Notes: a model not told the origin generated them from the letters alone. A DNA stretch of 64,000 bases from Streptomyces roseicoloratus (GCF_004117935.1 NZ_SDOY01000164.1:16832-80831); one strand, 5' to 3'. Positions 8,257 through 16,756 are shown, numbered from the stretch's first letter. Translations and numbers: made by a program.

Positions 8257-8832
8257 ATGAGTGTGAACCTCGCCAAGGGCGGCAACGTCTCGCTGACCAA
8301 GGAAGCCCCCGGGCTCACCGCGGTGCTCGTCGGCCTGGGCTGGGACGTCCGCACGACCACCGGAGCCGATCACGACCTCGACGCGAGTGCCCTGCTGCTC
8401 GACGACAGCGGGAAGGTCGTCTCCGATCGGCACTTCGTCTTCTACAACAACCTCACCAGCCCGGACGGCTCCGTCGAGCACACCGGTGACAACCTGACGG
8501 GTGAGGGAGAGGGCGACGACGAGTCCATCAAGGTCGACCTGGCCGCCGTACCCGCCGCCGTCACGAAGATCGTCTTCCCGGTCTCCATCCACGACGCCGA
8601 CAACCGGGGCCAGAGCTTCGGACAGATCCGCAACGCCTTCATCCGTGTGGTCAACCAGGCGAACGGCACCGAGCTCGCCCGCTACGACCTCTCCGAGGAC
8701 GCCGCCACGGAGACCGCCATGGTCTTCGGCGAGCTCTACCGTCACGGCACCGAATGGAAGTTCCGGGCCGTCGGCCAGGGCTACGCCTCCGGGCTCGCCG
8801 GCATCGCGGCCGACTTCGGCGTCAACGTCTGA
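8257..8832 (+). CDS. terD: TerD family stress protein
   Basis: 191 residues covering a complete TerD domain: opening MSVNLAKGGNVSLTKEAPGL, calcium-coordinating acidic loops (GADHDLDASALLLDDSGK, GDDESIKVDL) and HDADNRGQSFGQIRNAF. TerD proteins bind calcium and belong to the tellurite/stress-response Ter module. Streptomyces carry many paralogues linked to development and stress. AGAAGGAAG precedes the ATG. A TatA-like gene follows 42 bp later and may be co-transcribed. Confidence 0.93.
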   Translation: MSVNLAKGGNVSLTKEAPGLTAVLVGLGWDVRTTTGADHDLDASALLLDDSGKVVSDRHFVFYNNLTSPDGSVEHTGDNLTGEGEGDDESIKVDLAAVPAAVTKIVFPVSIHDADNRGQSFGQIRNAFIRVVNQANGTELARYDLSEDAATETAMVFGELYRHGTEWKFRAVGQGYASGLAGIAADFGVNV

Positions 8833-8874
8833 GGCACGAGCAGGACACCCCTCCCCTCCAGAGAACGGAAGAAC

Positions 8875-9129
8875 GTGTTCGGAATCAGCGAGATAGCGAT
8901 CCTCCTGATCGTCGTCATTCTTCTCCTCGGCGCCAAGAAGCTGCCGGAGCTGGCCCGCAACGCCGGCAAGGCGGCCCGCATCCTCAAGAGCGAGACCAAG
9001 GCGATGAAGACGGACGGCGCCCCGGAGCAGCAGGCCACCTACCAGGTCACCGACAGCCGCCCCCACCAGAACCCGCCGCAGAAGGGAACCGAGCACCCCG
9101 ACAGCCCCTCGGGAAGCCCGCGCCCGTAG
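8875..9129 (+). CDS. TatA/E-type twin-arginine translocase subunit
   Basis: 84 residues from a GTG start. A single N-terminal membrane helix (ISEIAILLIVVILLLGAKKLPELAR) carries the typical FG-containing amphipathic continuation, followed by a short basic helix and a polar tail. This is the TatA topology. The hinge has LLGAKKLPELAR, close to the canonical F-G-P-K-K-L-P-E pattern but with Ala-Lys in place of Gly-Pro. It may be a secondary TatA rather than the housekeeping copy, since tatC is not nearby. GAACGGAAG lies upstream as ribosome-binding site. Confidence 0.85.
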   Translation: MFGISEIAILLIVVILLLGAKKLPELARNAGKAARILKSETKAMKTDGAPEQQATYQVTDSRPHQNPPQKGTEHPDSPSGSPRP

Positions 9130-9162
9130 CCACCCCCCTGCCGGGGGCGGTGAACGGCGGAG

Positions 9163-9205
9163 CGAAGCCCCAGGTCAGCGGCCTGGGGCTGCTTCGTCAG
9201 TTTTT
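9163..9205. terminator. Bidirectional terminator hairpin
   Basis: The stem AGCCCCAGG / CCTGGGGCT (9166-9174 with 9182-9190) has a 7-nt loop. The outer GAAG and CTTC extend the symmetry, and a T run follows at 9200-9205. It lies between the convergent tatA-like gene and the 9197 minus-strand gene. Confidence 0.75.
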
Positions 9206-9637
9206 CAGCGGCGGAAGATGCGGATTTCGCGGATCGTCGATGTCGACGGCGATGGTGAACCCCGCGGTCGAGCTGAAGGTGGCGACGTCGCCGGAAAGCC
9301 GGATGCGATCAAGCGGATTGGATGCGGCGAAGAACATCGCCCAGGTCAGTGCGCGGTCGGGAGTCAGGCGTGCGATGAACCCCTCCGAACCGTACGGACC
9401 CTCGCCGCCCCACAGGAATCCCCGCTCCCTCAGGTCCACCGCGGCAAGACCGTCGACCGAGGACACCCGGGACGGGTCGTCTTCCCGCACCTCGTCGAGC
9501 GCGAACGGGGACAGCACGGAGAAGCCGCAGGGCGCGGCGGCGTCGAGGGCGACGTCATAGGAGCGCCCGTCGGCGAAGTGGAGGGCGTCCTTGACGGGAA
9601 GCTCCCACTCTTCCCACAGGCGTTCGATCGCGGTCAT
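9197..9637 (-). CDS. Conserved-looking hypothetical protein
   Basis: 146 residues, no family recognised. It opens with MTAIERLWEEWELPVKDALHF, has mixed alpha/beta composition, no signal peptide and no membrane segment. GGAAGAGG directly precedes the ATG. Codon use is normal for the window and the composition is not that of a shadow frame. It is convergent with the tatA-like gene and stops inside the shared terminator. Function unknown. Confidence 0.7.
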   Translation of the reverse strand: MTAIERLWEEWELPVKDALHFADGRSYDVALDAAAPCGFSVLSPFALDEVREDDPSRVSSVDGLAAVDLRERGFLWGGEGPYGSEGFIARLTPDRALTWAMFFAASNPLDRIRLSGDVATFSSTAGFTIAVDIDDPRNPHLPPLKN

Positions 9638-9956
9638 TTCCTCTTCCTACGCCTCCGTTACGCCTATTCGGGCCAGAATTCATGCGCCTTCTGATTCGCT
9701 CTGCCCAGTTTGCCGGGTGCTGGACCTGTCGCGGGCCACGCACTTCGCCCGCGAGAAGCGGCCGAAGCCGGCCCGCCGGCTCCGCGACGAGCAGCTGACG
9801 CCTCAGCTCAGTGGTGCTGATCGACTGCCCGCAGCCGCAACCCCGCCAGTGAAGCCCCGTACCGTGCCTGAGATGCGGTGACCTGCCACGCAGGAGATCA
9901 TGCCTGTATCCCCGTCACATCGCGCCTTGCAGGACGTGAAGGTTCACGGAGGAAAC
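9638..9956. other. 319-bp gap, no gene seen
   Basis: Local base composition is less GC-rich near 9650-9700 (GAATTCATGCGCC), which is where the promoter of the minus-strand gene should lie. A short frame around 9720-9830 reads plausibly but has no start signal. The ribosome-binding site CGGAGG of the next gene lies at the right end. Confidence 0.4.
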
Positions 9957-10526
9957 ATGTCTCGTCTGCCAGCGCTCGCGCTGACTGTGGTCCTGTTCGC
10001 CGTAGGGGTCTCTGCCTGCGGCAGCCAAACCGTCACCGAGAGTCCAGCGAGCAGCAACCCCACTCCGCCGAGGAAGACCGAACCCCTGGCATCACGGCCC
10101 AGCCCCACGCCCGCCGTCGCCGTAGTCGGCGACACGCTGGACCTCACCGGCTCCACCAATGACGCGAAACTCGCCGTGACCGTTGTGAAGGTGGTCGATC
10201 CGGCCGCCGGCAAGGATACGAGCCCGGGCGCGGGTGAGCGGTACGTCGCCGTGCAGTTCCGGCTGCATAACACCGGCTCCAAGACTTACAGCGACGCGCC
10301 GGATAACAGCGCCAAGCTCATCGACGATCAAGGCCAGCGGTTCAACTCCTGGATCACTGATACGACCGCTGGTCCGGGCTTCGGCGGAACCGTGGTGGTC
10401 CCGGTCGATGACACCGCACTCGGATACATCACGTTCAAGGTGCCGACTGACTCCAAGATCACCAAGATTCAGTTCACAATGGAAAGCGGCTTCGCCGAAA
10501 ACACCGGCCAATGGCGCGTGCCGTGA
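9957..10526 (+). CDS. Secreted lipoprotein with DUF4352/TelA-like beta-sandwich domain
   Basis: 189 residues. The signal peptide has a lipobox ending VSAC with the lipidated Cys at 21. A Ser/Pro/Thr linker (about 22-58) follows, then an immunoglobulin-like domain starting VGDTLDLTG and containing GERYVAVQFRLHNTGSKTY, the DUF4352 signature. CGGAGG sits 5 bp before the ATG. Such proteins are extracytoplasmic and of unknown function. Codon use is slightly less biased than in its neighbours. Confidence 0.82.
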   Translation: MSRLPALALTVVLFAVGVSACGSQTVTESPASSNPTPPRKTEPLASRPSPTPAVAVVGDTLDLTGSTNDAKLAVTVVKVVDPAAGKDTSPGAGERYVAVQFRLHNTGSKTYSDAPDNSAKLIDDQGQRFNSWITDTTAGPGFGGTVVVPVDDTALGYITFKVPTDSKITKIQFTMESGFAENTGQWRVP

Positions 10527-10605
10527 CGGGTCACCTCAGCTGACTCGCCGCCTTGGTCACCGCTGACCCCGAAAGTGCGAACGCACGGGCTCTCCACGGT
10601 GGGTT

Positions 10606-10830
10606 TCAGCCCAAAGTGCCTTCGAAGGCTCCGGTCATCGCGTCCTCCTCGCTGATCTGGAAAGTCCCTCGACGTGTGACCTCCACCTTGTAGCAACCGC
10701 GCCCAGTAGGGACATCGGGCACGAGCACCTCGAAGCGGCATACAGCCCCTGGCTTGGTCGACTCACCGAGGCCACCCGTGGCGACGTCCGTCCCTTCGCG
10801 AGCGGCACGACGTGCCGGGCCCGGTGGGCC
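10606..10830 (-). pseudogene. C-terminal remnant of a lost gene
   Basis: Read on the minus strand, an open frame ends with TGA at 10606-10608 and reads convincingly as protein, including RFEVLVPDVPTGRGCYKV and ISEEDAMTGAFEGTLG. Upstream it degenerates into low-complexity sequence and meets the response-regulator remnant, and no start codon with a ribosome-binding site exists. It looks like the 3' end of a gene whose 5' part was deleted. The left limit is the stop codon; the right limit is approximate. Confidence 0.5.
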
Positions 10831-11009
10831 GGACCGTCTACCGGATCAAAGACATCGCCCCGGACTAGTACTTCCTGGACACCGTCCGCATGGCCGCACG
10901 CGGCGACGCCCTGCTCGCGCCCTCGATCACCCGTCGGCTGATCGACAGATACCCGTCCCAGCCGCTCGACGCCGGCGTCGGCGGCCTGGTCGTCCCGCGC
11001 ACCTCCTGA
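10803..11009 (+). pseudogene. Decayed NarL/FixJ response-regulator fragment
   Basis: The frame reads YRIKDIAPD, then an in-frame TAG at 10866-10868, then YFLDTVRMAARGDALLAPS and ITRRLIDRYPSQ. This matches the end of the receiver domain and the linker of LuxR-type response regulators, which typically read K-D-x-x-P-x-x-L-x-x-x-V-R-x-x-A-x-G-D-A-L-L-x-P-S. The receiver core upstream is absent and the DNA-binding domain after the linker is lost (stop at 11007-11009). No function is expected. Confidence 0.7.
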
Positions 11010-11320
11010 ACGTCCCGGGCCGCGACCCGGGTGTCTCCGTGCCCCGCGCCCCTGCGCATCCCGGCCGCACGGCCGGGGCGACGGTCGCGCCGAGAGCGTT
11101 CGGCGGCGCATGCCACACCACGTACCGACAGTCGTGTCGACAACATTGGCTAAGATGCCGACGCGGATGTCGTCAAGTTTAAGCAAAGCGGCGCGCCCGT
11201 TCCGTCGTCATGCCCCCATCCCCTGTCCCTCCCTCCCCCACTCCCTGGCCCCCGCCCCTGGCCCCCGCCCCTGCCCCTCCCTCTGCTGTCCCCCATCCCC
11301 TCCCTCACTCGGAGAGTTCC
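11010..11320. other. Gap with pyrimidine-rich CCCTGGCCCC repeats
   Basis: 311 bp after the response-regulator remnant. From about 11220 to 11305 it is a C-rich tract with short repeats of TGGCCCCCGCCCC. The right end carries GGAG 6 bp before the GTG of the ABC permease. No other gene is visible. Confidence 0.5.
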
Positions 11321-12448
11321 GTGTTCCTCGCCCTACGCGATCTGCGCTTCGCCCGCGGTCGCTTCGCCCTCATGGGCGCGGTGGTCGCGCTCATCGCCGT
11401 ACTCGGCGTCCTTCTGTCCGGGCTGGCCTCCGGCCTGGCGGATGCCGGCATATCCGGCCTGCGGGCGCTGCCCGTGACCCACATGGCCTTCGACGAGAAG
11501 GCGACCAGCGAGCAGTTCTCCCGTTCGACCGTGGAGCAGGAGGACTGGCAGGCGTGGTCCAAGACCCCGGGAGTGGAGCGGGCGGAGCCGTTCGGGAACA
11601 CCCTGGCCAATGCCCAGGTGACCCAGGGCGCCAAGAAGGGCGAGCAGGTCAACCTCGCCGTCTTCGGCATGGCACCGGACTCCTCCCTGGCCCCCCGCCC
11701 CAGCGAGGGTGAGGGCCTGGAAGAGGGCAGCGCGGGCATCGTGATCACCCAGGAGATCGCCGACCTGGGCGTGAAGGTCGGGGACGTCCTGACCGCGGAC
11801 AAGAGCGAGGTGCGGCTGAAGGTCGTCGGCCTGGTCGACGACAGCATCTCCTACGGCCACATCGGCGTCGCCTACACCGACCTCGACACCTGGCGTCACC
11901 TCCACTACGGCCTGCCGGGCGACCTGCCCGAGGCCGCCGGCCGACAGGCCACGGCCGTCGCCCTGACCCTTGCGCCGGGCGCCGACGTCGCGGCCGTGGA
12001 GAAGGCGACCGGCACCCGCGCCGACACCAAGGAGACCACCTTCGGCGCGTCCCCCGGCTACACGGCCGAGTCCAGCACCATGGCCCTGATCAAGGGCTTC
12101 CTGTACGCCATCTCCGCCCTGGTCGTCGGCGCGTTCTTCACCGTGTGGACCGTGCAGCGCAAGGCCGAGATCGCCCTGCTGAAGGCGCTCGGCGCCCCCA
12201 CCGGATACATCCTGCGCGACGCGCTCGCCCAGGTCGTCGCCGTGCTGGTCGGAGCCACGGCCCTCGGCACCGCCGTCGGCCTGGCCCTGGGCAGCGCGAT
12301 GATCGGCAAGGCCCCCTTCTCCCTCTCCGCCCCGGCCATCGCCACCTCCTCCGGCCTCCTCATCGTCCTCGGGACCGTGGGCGCCGTCGTCGCCGTCCGC
12401 CGCATCACCGCCGTCGACCCCCTGACCGCTCTGGGAGCCACCCGATGA
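11321..12448 (+). CDS. ABC transporter permease, FtsX/MacB-like
   Basis: 375 residues from the GTG at 11321, which follows GGAG by 6 bp; the longer frame upstream is proline-rich and not real. An N-terminal membrane helix (about 15-40, MGAVVALIAVLGVLLSGL) precedes a large extracytoplasmic domain (about 45-245). Three membrane helices of the FtsX domain follow (about 250-370). The stop overlaps the ATPase start (ATGA), so the pair is translationally coupled. MacB/LolC-type exporters move lipoproteins, peptides or drugs; the substrate here is unknown. A TetR gene follows the ATPase and may control the operon. Confidence 0.88.
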   Translation: MFLALRDLRFARGRFALMGAVVALIAVLGVLLSGLASGLADAGISGLRALPVTHMAFDEKATSEQFSRSTVEQEDWQAWSKTPGVERAEPFGNTLANAQVTQGAKKGEQVNLAVFGMAPDSSLAPRPSEGEGLEEGSAGIVITQEIADLGVKVGDVLTADKSEVRLKVVGLVDDSISYGHIGVAYTDLDTWRHLHYGLPGDLPEAAGRQATAVALTLAPGADVAAVEKATGTRADTKETTFGASPGYTAESSTMALIKGFLYAISALVVGAFFTVWTVQRKAEIALLKALGAPTGYILRDALAQVVAVLVGATALGTAVGLALGSAMIGKAPFSLSAPAIATSSGLLIVLGTVGAVVAVRRITAVDPLTALGATR

Positions 12449-13170
12449 CCACCCCCGCCACCGACCACCAGGCCACCGCGGCCACCACGGACACCGCGGG
12501 CCCCGGCGGACTGCGCCTGGACGACGTCACCCTCACCCTCGGTGACGGCGACGCCGCCGTCACCGCCCTCGACCACGTCGGCCTGACCGTCGCCCCCGGC
12601 GAGTTCGTCGCCGTCGTCGGCCCCTCCGGATCCGGCAAGTCCAGCCTCCTCGCCGTCGCCGGCGGCCTCCAGAGGCCCACCTCGGGCACCGTGCACATCG
12701 CCGGCACCGAGCTGACCGCCCTGTCGGACAAGGAACGCACCGCCGCCCGCCGCCGCCACATCGGCTTCGTCTTCCAGCAGTCGAACCTGCTGGCCTCCCT
12801 CACCGTCAGGGAACAGCTGTTGCTACCCCTGCACATCGACGGCCGTCTCGACACCGCCGCGCGGACCCGCGCCGACGAGCTCATCGAGGCGGTCGGACTG
12901 ACCCACCGCGCCGACTCCCGCCCCCACCAGCTCTCCGGCGGCGAGCGCCAGCGCGCGGGCCTGGCCCGGGCCCTGATGACCTCCCCCGCCGTCCTGCTGG
13001 TGGACGAGCCCACCTCGGCACTGGACCGGGTGCGCTCGGCCGAGGCGGTGCGGCTGATCGCCGAGCAGACCCACGAGCGCGGCACGGCCACGGTCATGGT
13101 CACCCACGACACGGCGATAATGGACGCAGCCGACCGGGTGTACGAGATGGTCGACGGCCGCCTGTCCTGA
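12445..13170 (+). CDS. ABC transporter ATP-binding protein, LolD/MacB type
   Basis: 241 residues. Walker A GPSGSGKSS lies at about 60, the Q-loop in FVFQQSNLLASLTV, the signature LSGGERQRAGLARAL at about 160, Walker B VLLVDEP and the switch His in VTHD. The pattern HIGFVFQQSNLLASLTVREQ is typical of the MacB/LolD subfamily. It pairs with the coupled upstream permease. An N-terminal polar extension of about 20 residues precedes the nucleotide-binding domain. Confidence 0.92.
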   Translation: MTTPATDHQATAATTDTAGPGGLRLDDVTLTLGDGDAAVTALDHVGLTVAPGEFVAVVGPSGSGKSSLLAVAGGLQRPTSGTVHIAGTELTALSDKERTAARRRHIGFVFQQSNLLASLTVREQLLLPLHIDGRLDTAARTRADELIEAVGLTHRADSRPHQLSGGERQRAGLARALMTSPAVLLVDEPTSALDRVRSAEAVRLIAEQTHERGTATVMVTHDTAIMDAADRVYEMVDGRLS

Positions 13171-13238
13171 CCGACCGGCGGCTTCGGCCCGGCACCTCGC
13201 TCCCGGGCCGAAGCCACCCCCTCAGGAGCCCGCCCCGC

Positions 13239-13850
13239 ATGCCGAAGATCAACGCCTCCACCGTCGCCGAGCACCGCGCCCAGCAACGCGAGGCGCTGAT
13301 CGGGGCTGCGATCGACCTCCTGGTCAACGAGGGCGCCGCCGCCGTCACACCGGCGGCGGTCGGCGCCCGCGCGGGGCTGGCCCGCTCCAGCGTCTACCAG
13401 TACTTCGACTCGTCGGCGGCCCTCCTGGCCACCATCACGGAGGAAGCCTTCCGGCGCTCCGACGAGGCACTCACCCGCGCCCTGGCCGCCGCGAACGGGC
13501 CGCTGGAGCGCGTCGAGGCGTTCTTCCGGGAAAGCCTCCGCCTCGGCGCCGAGGGCGCACACCGGCCCGCCGTCGCCCTCATGAACGCCGGCCTCCCTCC
13601 GGCCTGCCAGCAGCGGCTGATGGAACTCCACCTGGAGCAGGTCGAACCGTTCCGCGCCGCCGTCCGGGAGCTCGGCGTTCCCGAGCCCGCGCTCACGGCC
13701 GACCTGATCGCCGGCATGCTGCACACCGCCCTGTCCGCCGTCGAGAACGGCACGCCCCTCGACACGGTCACCGGGAGCACCCTCGCCCTCGTGCGCCGCT
13801 GTCTCACCCCGGACGGCGGCACGGTCCGCGCACCGGAGGCGGACGCCTGA
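13239..13850 (+). CDS. TetR/AcrR family transcriptional regulator
   Basis: 203 residues. The helix-turn-helix at about 18-62 contains VTPAAVGARAGLARSSVYQYF. The C-terminal ligand domain is not assigned. AGGAG precedes the ATG by 10 bp. The gene is 68 bp downstream of the FtsX-type exporter operon on the same strand, an arrangement usual for an exporter and its own drug-responsive repressor. I did not find a clear palindrome before the permease gene. Confidence 0.88.
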   Translation: MPKINASTVAEHRAQQREALIGAAIDLLVNEGAAAVTPAAVGARAGLARSSVYQYFDSSAALLATITEEAFRRSDEALTRALAAANGPLERVEAFFRESLRLGAEGAHRPAVALMNAGLPPACQQRLMELHLEQVEPFRAAVRELGVPEPALTADLIAGMLHTALSAVENGTPLDTVTGSTLALVRRCLTPDGGTVRAPEADA

Positions 13851-13926
13851 CGCCCTCGCCCCGCCGAAGCGCCTCGGCCGACCGTCACCCGGGGAGGCCG
13901 AGCGGCCGGGCAGCGCCCCGGGGCCC

Positions 13927-14103
13927 GGCAGGTGCCCAAGCGGCCGGCAGGCGCCCATGCGGCCCGGCAAGCTACTCAAGCGGCCCGGCAAGCACTCAAG
14001 CGGACCGCCGGCGCCCGAGCAGCCCGACAGGCCAAGCGGACCGCCGGCGCCCGAGCGGCCCGGCAGGCCATGCGGCCCGCCAGGCGCCCGAGCGGACCGG
14101 CCG
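13927..14103. repeat. Degenerate GGCCCGGCA/GGACCGCCGGCGCC repeat array
   Basis: About ten imperfect units of 15-22 bp (GCGGCCCGGCAAGC..., GCGGACCGCCGGCGCCCGA...) lie between the TetR gene and the convergent M23-like gene. No coding signal. Confidence 0.7.
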
Positions 14104-14111
14104 GAATCCGG

Positions 14112-15386
14112 TCAGAACTTCAGCACCTCGCGGTCGAGCGGATACCGCGCGCGGTGAAGGCCGTCGTACGGCGAGGGCGTGATCGGCAGGACGCCGGTCG
14201 GCTGCAGGCCCAGGTTGTCGTCCCAGATGCGGGGTTCGACGTGTCCGACGACGCGGAACTCCCGGAAGGTGAACGGCGGGCTGTCGGTCGGGAAGAACTC
14301 GGGGGTGGTCATCACCTGGAAGTGCAGGTGCGGCGTGGTCGAGTTGCCACTGTTGCCGATCAGCCCGAGGACCCGGCCGGGTTCGACGTGGTCGCCCTCC
14401 CGGACCTTGAGCGAACCGGGCTTCAGGTGGGCGTAGAGCAGGTAGCGGCCGGGCGCGACCTCCACGGTGACGTGGTTGCCGACGGTCTCCTCGATCGGCG
14501 GGACCGGCGGCGTGACGGGCGGCGTGTTGTCCGGGATCCCGTCCTGGACCTCCACCACCCTGCCGCCGGCCGCCGCCACGACCGGCTGCCGGTAGCTCAG
14601 GTAGCTGGTGAGCCGTGCGGGGTCGCCCTCCCAGGTCTGTCCCCGCTCGCCGACCCGGTACCAGTCGATCGCGAAGCGCTGCGGTACGTAGAAGCGACCG
14701 TTGATCGGGCCGAGGCCGCGCCGGTGGTGGGTGTTGCCGCAGCACGACTCGCTGGAGTACCAGGTGCCGGGGCGGACCGGCGCGTTCAGGTTCAGCGGCG
14801 CGGTGCGGCCGGTCGGGGTGGCCTGAACCGTCTCCTCGAACGGGGAGGAACCGGAGGCGGTGACGACGGCGCCCGAGAGATGGTGTTCGAGGACCTTGGG
14901 CGCCCGTTCGCCGCGCTCGAGAACCAGGTCCAGCCAGATCACCCACTGCTGGGAGCCCGCGATGACGGTCGGCGTCGGCCCCGGGGGCGCGGGGGTGTAG
15001 CCGTCCGCACCCGGCAGGGGATCACCCACGGGATTGGCGGCGTCGGCCAGCGCCTGGCCGCCCAGTGAGCCCACCACCCGGTGGGTGCGGGCGTCCCGGA
15101 CCTCGACGCGGTCGAGGCGCACCCGCGTGCTGCTGGACAGGGCGTTCGTGGTGAGCAGTTCGTACGAGAGGTGCGTCCTGCCGTCCGTGGCGCGGAACGG
15201 CGTCGGTTCGGTCATCACCGCCGCCGTCAACGGCGTGAACTGCGGGCCGGGTGCCGGACCGGCCCCGTCGGTCCCGTATCCGGGTGCCGTCGAGGCCGTC
15301 AGCATGCCGGCTGCGAGGAGGGCGGCCACGAGCCCGCGACGTAGCGAGCTCCGGCGTGTGCGGTTGCGAGGGTCGCGCTCTGCCAT
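14112..15386 (-). CDS. M23 (LytM-like) peptidase-fold secreted protein
   Basis: 424 residues from the ATG at 15386, preceded by GGAAGAG. The signal region (about 1-38) has RRSSLRR before the hydrophobic core and could use the Tat route. The C-terminal half carries LytM-fold landmarks: FAID with Asp241, YAHL with His320 and PHLHFQV with His353/His355. The first zinc ligand of the HxxxD motif appears to be Arg237 rather than His, so catalysis is uncertain. The N-terminal half (about 50-200) is an uncharacterised beta-rich domain. A close CC pair (215-216) is suited to the exported environment. Role in wall turnover is inferred. Confidence 0.8.
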   Translation of the reverse strand: MAERDPRNRTRRSSLRRGLVAALLAAGMLTASTAPGYGTDGAGPAPGPQFTPLTAAVMTEPTPFRATDGRTHLSYELLTTNALSSSTRVRLDRVEVRDARTHRVVGSLGGQALADAANPVGDPLPGADGYTPAPPGPTPTVIAGSQQWVIWLDLVLERGERAPKVLEHHLSGAVVTASGSSPFEETVQATPTGRTAPLNLNAPVRPGTWYSSESCCGNTHHRRGLGPINGRFYVPQRFAIDWYRVGERGQTWEGDPARLTSYLSYRQPVVAAAGGRVVEVQDGIPDNTPPVTPPVPPIEETVGNHVTVEVAPGRYLLYAHLKPGSLKVREGDHVEPGRVLGLIGNSGNSTTPHLHFQVMTTPEFFPTDSPPFTFREFRVVGHVEPRIWDDNLGLQPTGVLPITPSPYDGLHRARYPLDREVLKF

Positions 15387-15672
15387 GGTGCTCTTCCAGT
15401 CGTCGGATCCCGTGCCGTGCAGGGCACCGGCACGCCCCGCGCCGAGGCGCAGGCCCATGTGTAACCCGGCGAGGCGCCGCTCCGGCCCGAGGGCGCCGGA
15501 GCCCGGTCCGAACTGCACCCGTCCAGCCGCATCCTGCCCGCCGGGTCGCCGCCGGCGGTGCCGGAGCGGTGGGGCCTTCCCCCGTCCTGTGGAGGGACGT
15601 GCCACGCCCCGCCCGCGGAGGCGATGAACAGCGGTCGCCGCGGGGCGGGCCGCGGCCGGGACGCCGGGGCGG

Positions 15673-15720
15673 CCGGGAAGCCGGGAAGCCGGGAAGCCGG
15701 GAAGCCGGGAAGCCGGGCAA
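15673..15720. repeat. 8-bp microsatellite, six units
   Basis: Five perfect copies of CCGGGAAG and one variant (CCGGGCAA), immediately upstream of the MarR operator. With an 8-bp unit, copy-number change would shift the spacing between upstream DNA and the promoter. Confidence 0.9.
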
Positions 15721-15724
15721 AACT

Positions 15725-15762
15725 GGTTGCATTGCCGAACCTTCTGGTTGTACGGTCGAACC
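15725..15762. promoter_or_regulatory. Tandem MarR operator ending at the start codon
   Basis: Two copies of GGTTG-N6-CGAACC, at 15725-15741 and 15746-15762, are spaced exactly 21 bp start to start (two helical turns). The second copy abuts the ATG at 15763. The arrangement suggests cooperative autorepression of a leaderless transcript. Confidence 0.65.
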
Positions 15763-16212
15763 ATGTCCAGGAAACACAGCGCCGATGACCCGGCCGCTCT
15801 CCAGGCGGCGGTGGCGGGCTTCGTGCGCGCCTTCGGGCTGCATCAGACGGAAACCACCCCCTGCGGGCAGCCGATCTCGGTCTCCGAGGCGCATGCGATG
15901 GGTGAGCTGGCGCAGGACGGGGAGCTCCGGCAGGTCGAACTGACCCGCCGGCTACGACTGCAGAAGAGCACGGTGAGCCGGTTGGTGGGGCAGTTGACCG
16001 GCCGTGGCTGGGTGGAGCGCGCGCAGGCCGAGGACGACGGACGCGGTGTCGTCCTGCGACTCACTCCCGCGGGGCGGCAAGCGGCGCAGAACCTCGCCGA
16101 AGCCCGGCGGGAACGGTTCGCCCGGCTGCTCGACTCGATCCCGGCCCATGAACGGGCGGGCGTGCTCCACGCCTTCGACGTCATGAGGGAGGCATGGGAT
16201 GGGGATCGGTAG
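15763..16212 (+). CDS. MarR family transcriptional regulator
   Basis: 149 residues. The winged helix-turn-helix (about 55-105) contains QVELTRRLRLQKSTVSRLVGQL and the wing RAQAEDDGRGVVLRLT. The ATG at 15763 is preferred over an upstream ATG at 15727 because the conserved part begins here and the operator copies fill the intervening DNA. It overlaps the next gene by 14 bp. A single internal CG pair (Cys at about 34) could allow redox sensing; this is inference. Confidence 0.88.
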   Translation: MSRKHSADDPAALQAAVAGFVRAFGLHQTETTPCGQPISVSEAHAMGELAQDGELRQVELTRRLRLQKSTVSRLVGQLTGRGWVERAQAEDDGRGVVLRLTPAGRQAAQNLAEARRERFARLLDSIPAHERAGVLHAFDVMREAWDGDR

Positions 16213-16756
16213 GCGCCGGGGTGCGGGCGCGGGCGCGGGCGCGTTCGGGGGCAGCGTGGGCGTGGCGGTCGTCGGCGCGGTGACGGTCGTCGCGCTGGCG
16301 GCGGGCTGTTCGCCACAGGATTCCGGCGGGAGCCGGGCGGATCGGCAGGGCTCGGTCGCCGAGCGGGGCGAGAGCGTGATGCCGTTCGACCTCGAGCGGA
16401 CCACCCACCGTTTCACCGCCACGGCGACAGGCGGCGTCCAGGACGTGGTGGCCGACCGGCGCGGTGACACCCGGCAGATCGACCTGATACGGGTTCACCT
16501 GCGCGAGGAGGCCGAGGCGTTCGGCCGGGGCGACTTCGGCGACCCGGCCGCGATCCACGGCGCCGACATGCCCGGCCTCGCCGAACTGCGAGCGGGGCAT
16601 GACCGTATCGAAGTGCGCTACACGGAGCGGACCGACGGGGCCACCCTGACGTACACCACCAGGGATTCCGCCCTGGTCGACGCCTTGCACGACTGGTTCG
16701 CAGCCCAGCTCGGCGACCACGGCGCACACGCCGAGTCCGGCCACGGAAGTCGATGA
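16199..16756 (+). CDS. Small lipoprotein, conserved family of unknown function
   Basis: 185 residues. A signal peptide with lipobox VALAAGC gives a lipidated Cys at 37. The mature part contains THRFTATATGGVQDVVADR, HGADMPGLAEL and TYTTRDSALVDALHDWFAAQ. Similar short proteins are sometimes labelled aspartate carbamoyltransferase in genome annotations, but I see nothing of that enzyme. The ATG lies inside the end of the MarR gene (14-bp overlap), so the two are co-expressed. A His-rich DHGAHAESGHGS tail ends the protein. Confidence 0.75.
   Translation: MGIGRRRGAGAGAGAFGGSVGVAVVGAVTVVALAAGCSPQDSGGSRADRQGSVAERGESVMPFDLERTTHRFTATATGGVQDVVADRRGDTRQIDLIRVHLREEAEAFGRGDFGDPAAIHGADMPGLAELRAGHDRIEVRYTERTDGATLTYTTRDSALVDALHDWFAAQLGDHGAHAESGHGSR

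Larger units (their letters stand above)
15387..15762. other. 376-bp divergent gap of the M23-like and MarR genes
   Basis: No gene seen. It contains the upstream region of the M23-like gene, an 8-bp minisatellite (15673-15720) and the tandem MarR operator that runs up to the MarR start codon. Confidence 0.5.

Noticed and set aside
11210..11320. Longer N-terminus for the FtsX-like permease from ATG 11210
   Set aside because: Pro-rich, no ribosome-binding site, and encoded by a pyrimidine repeat tract; the GTG at 11321 with GGAG is preferred.
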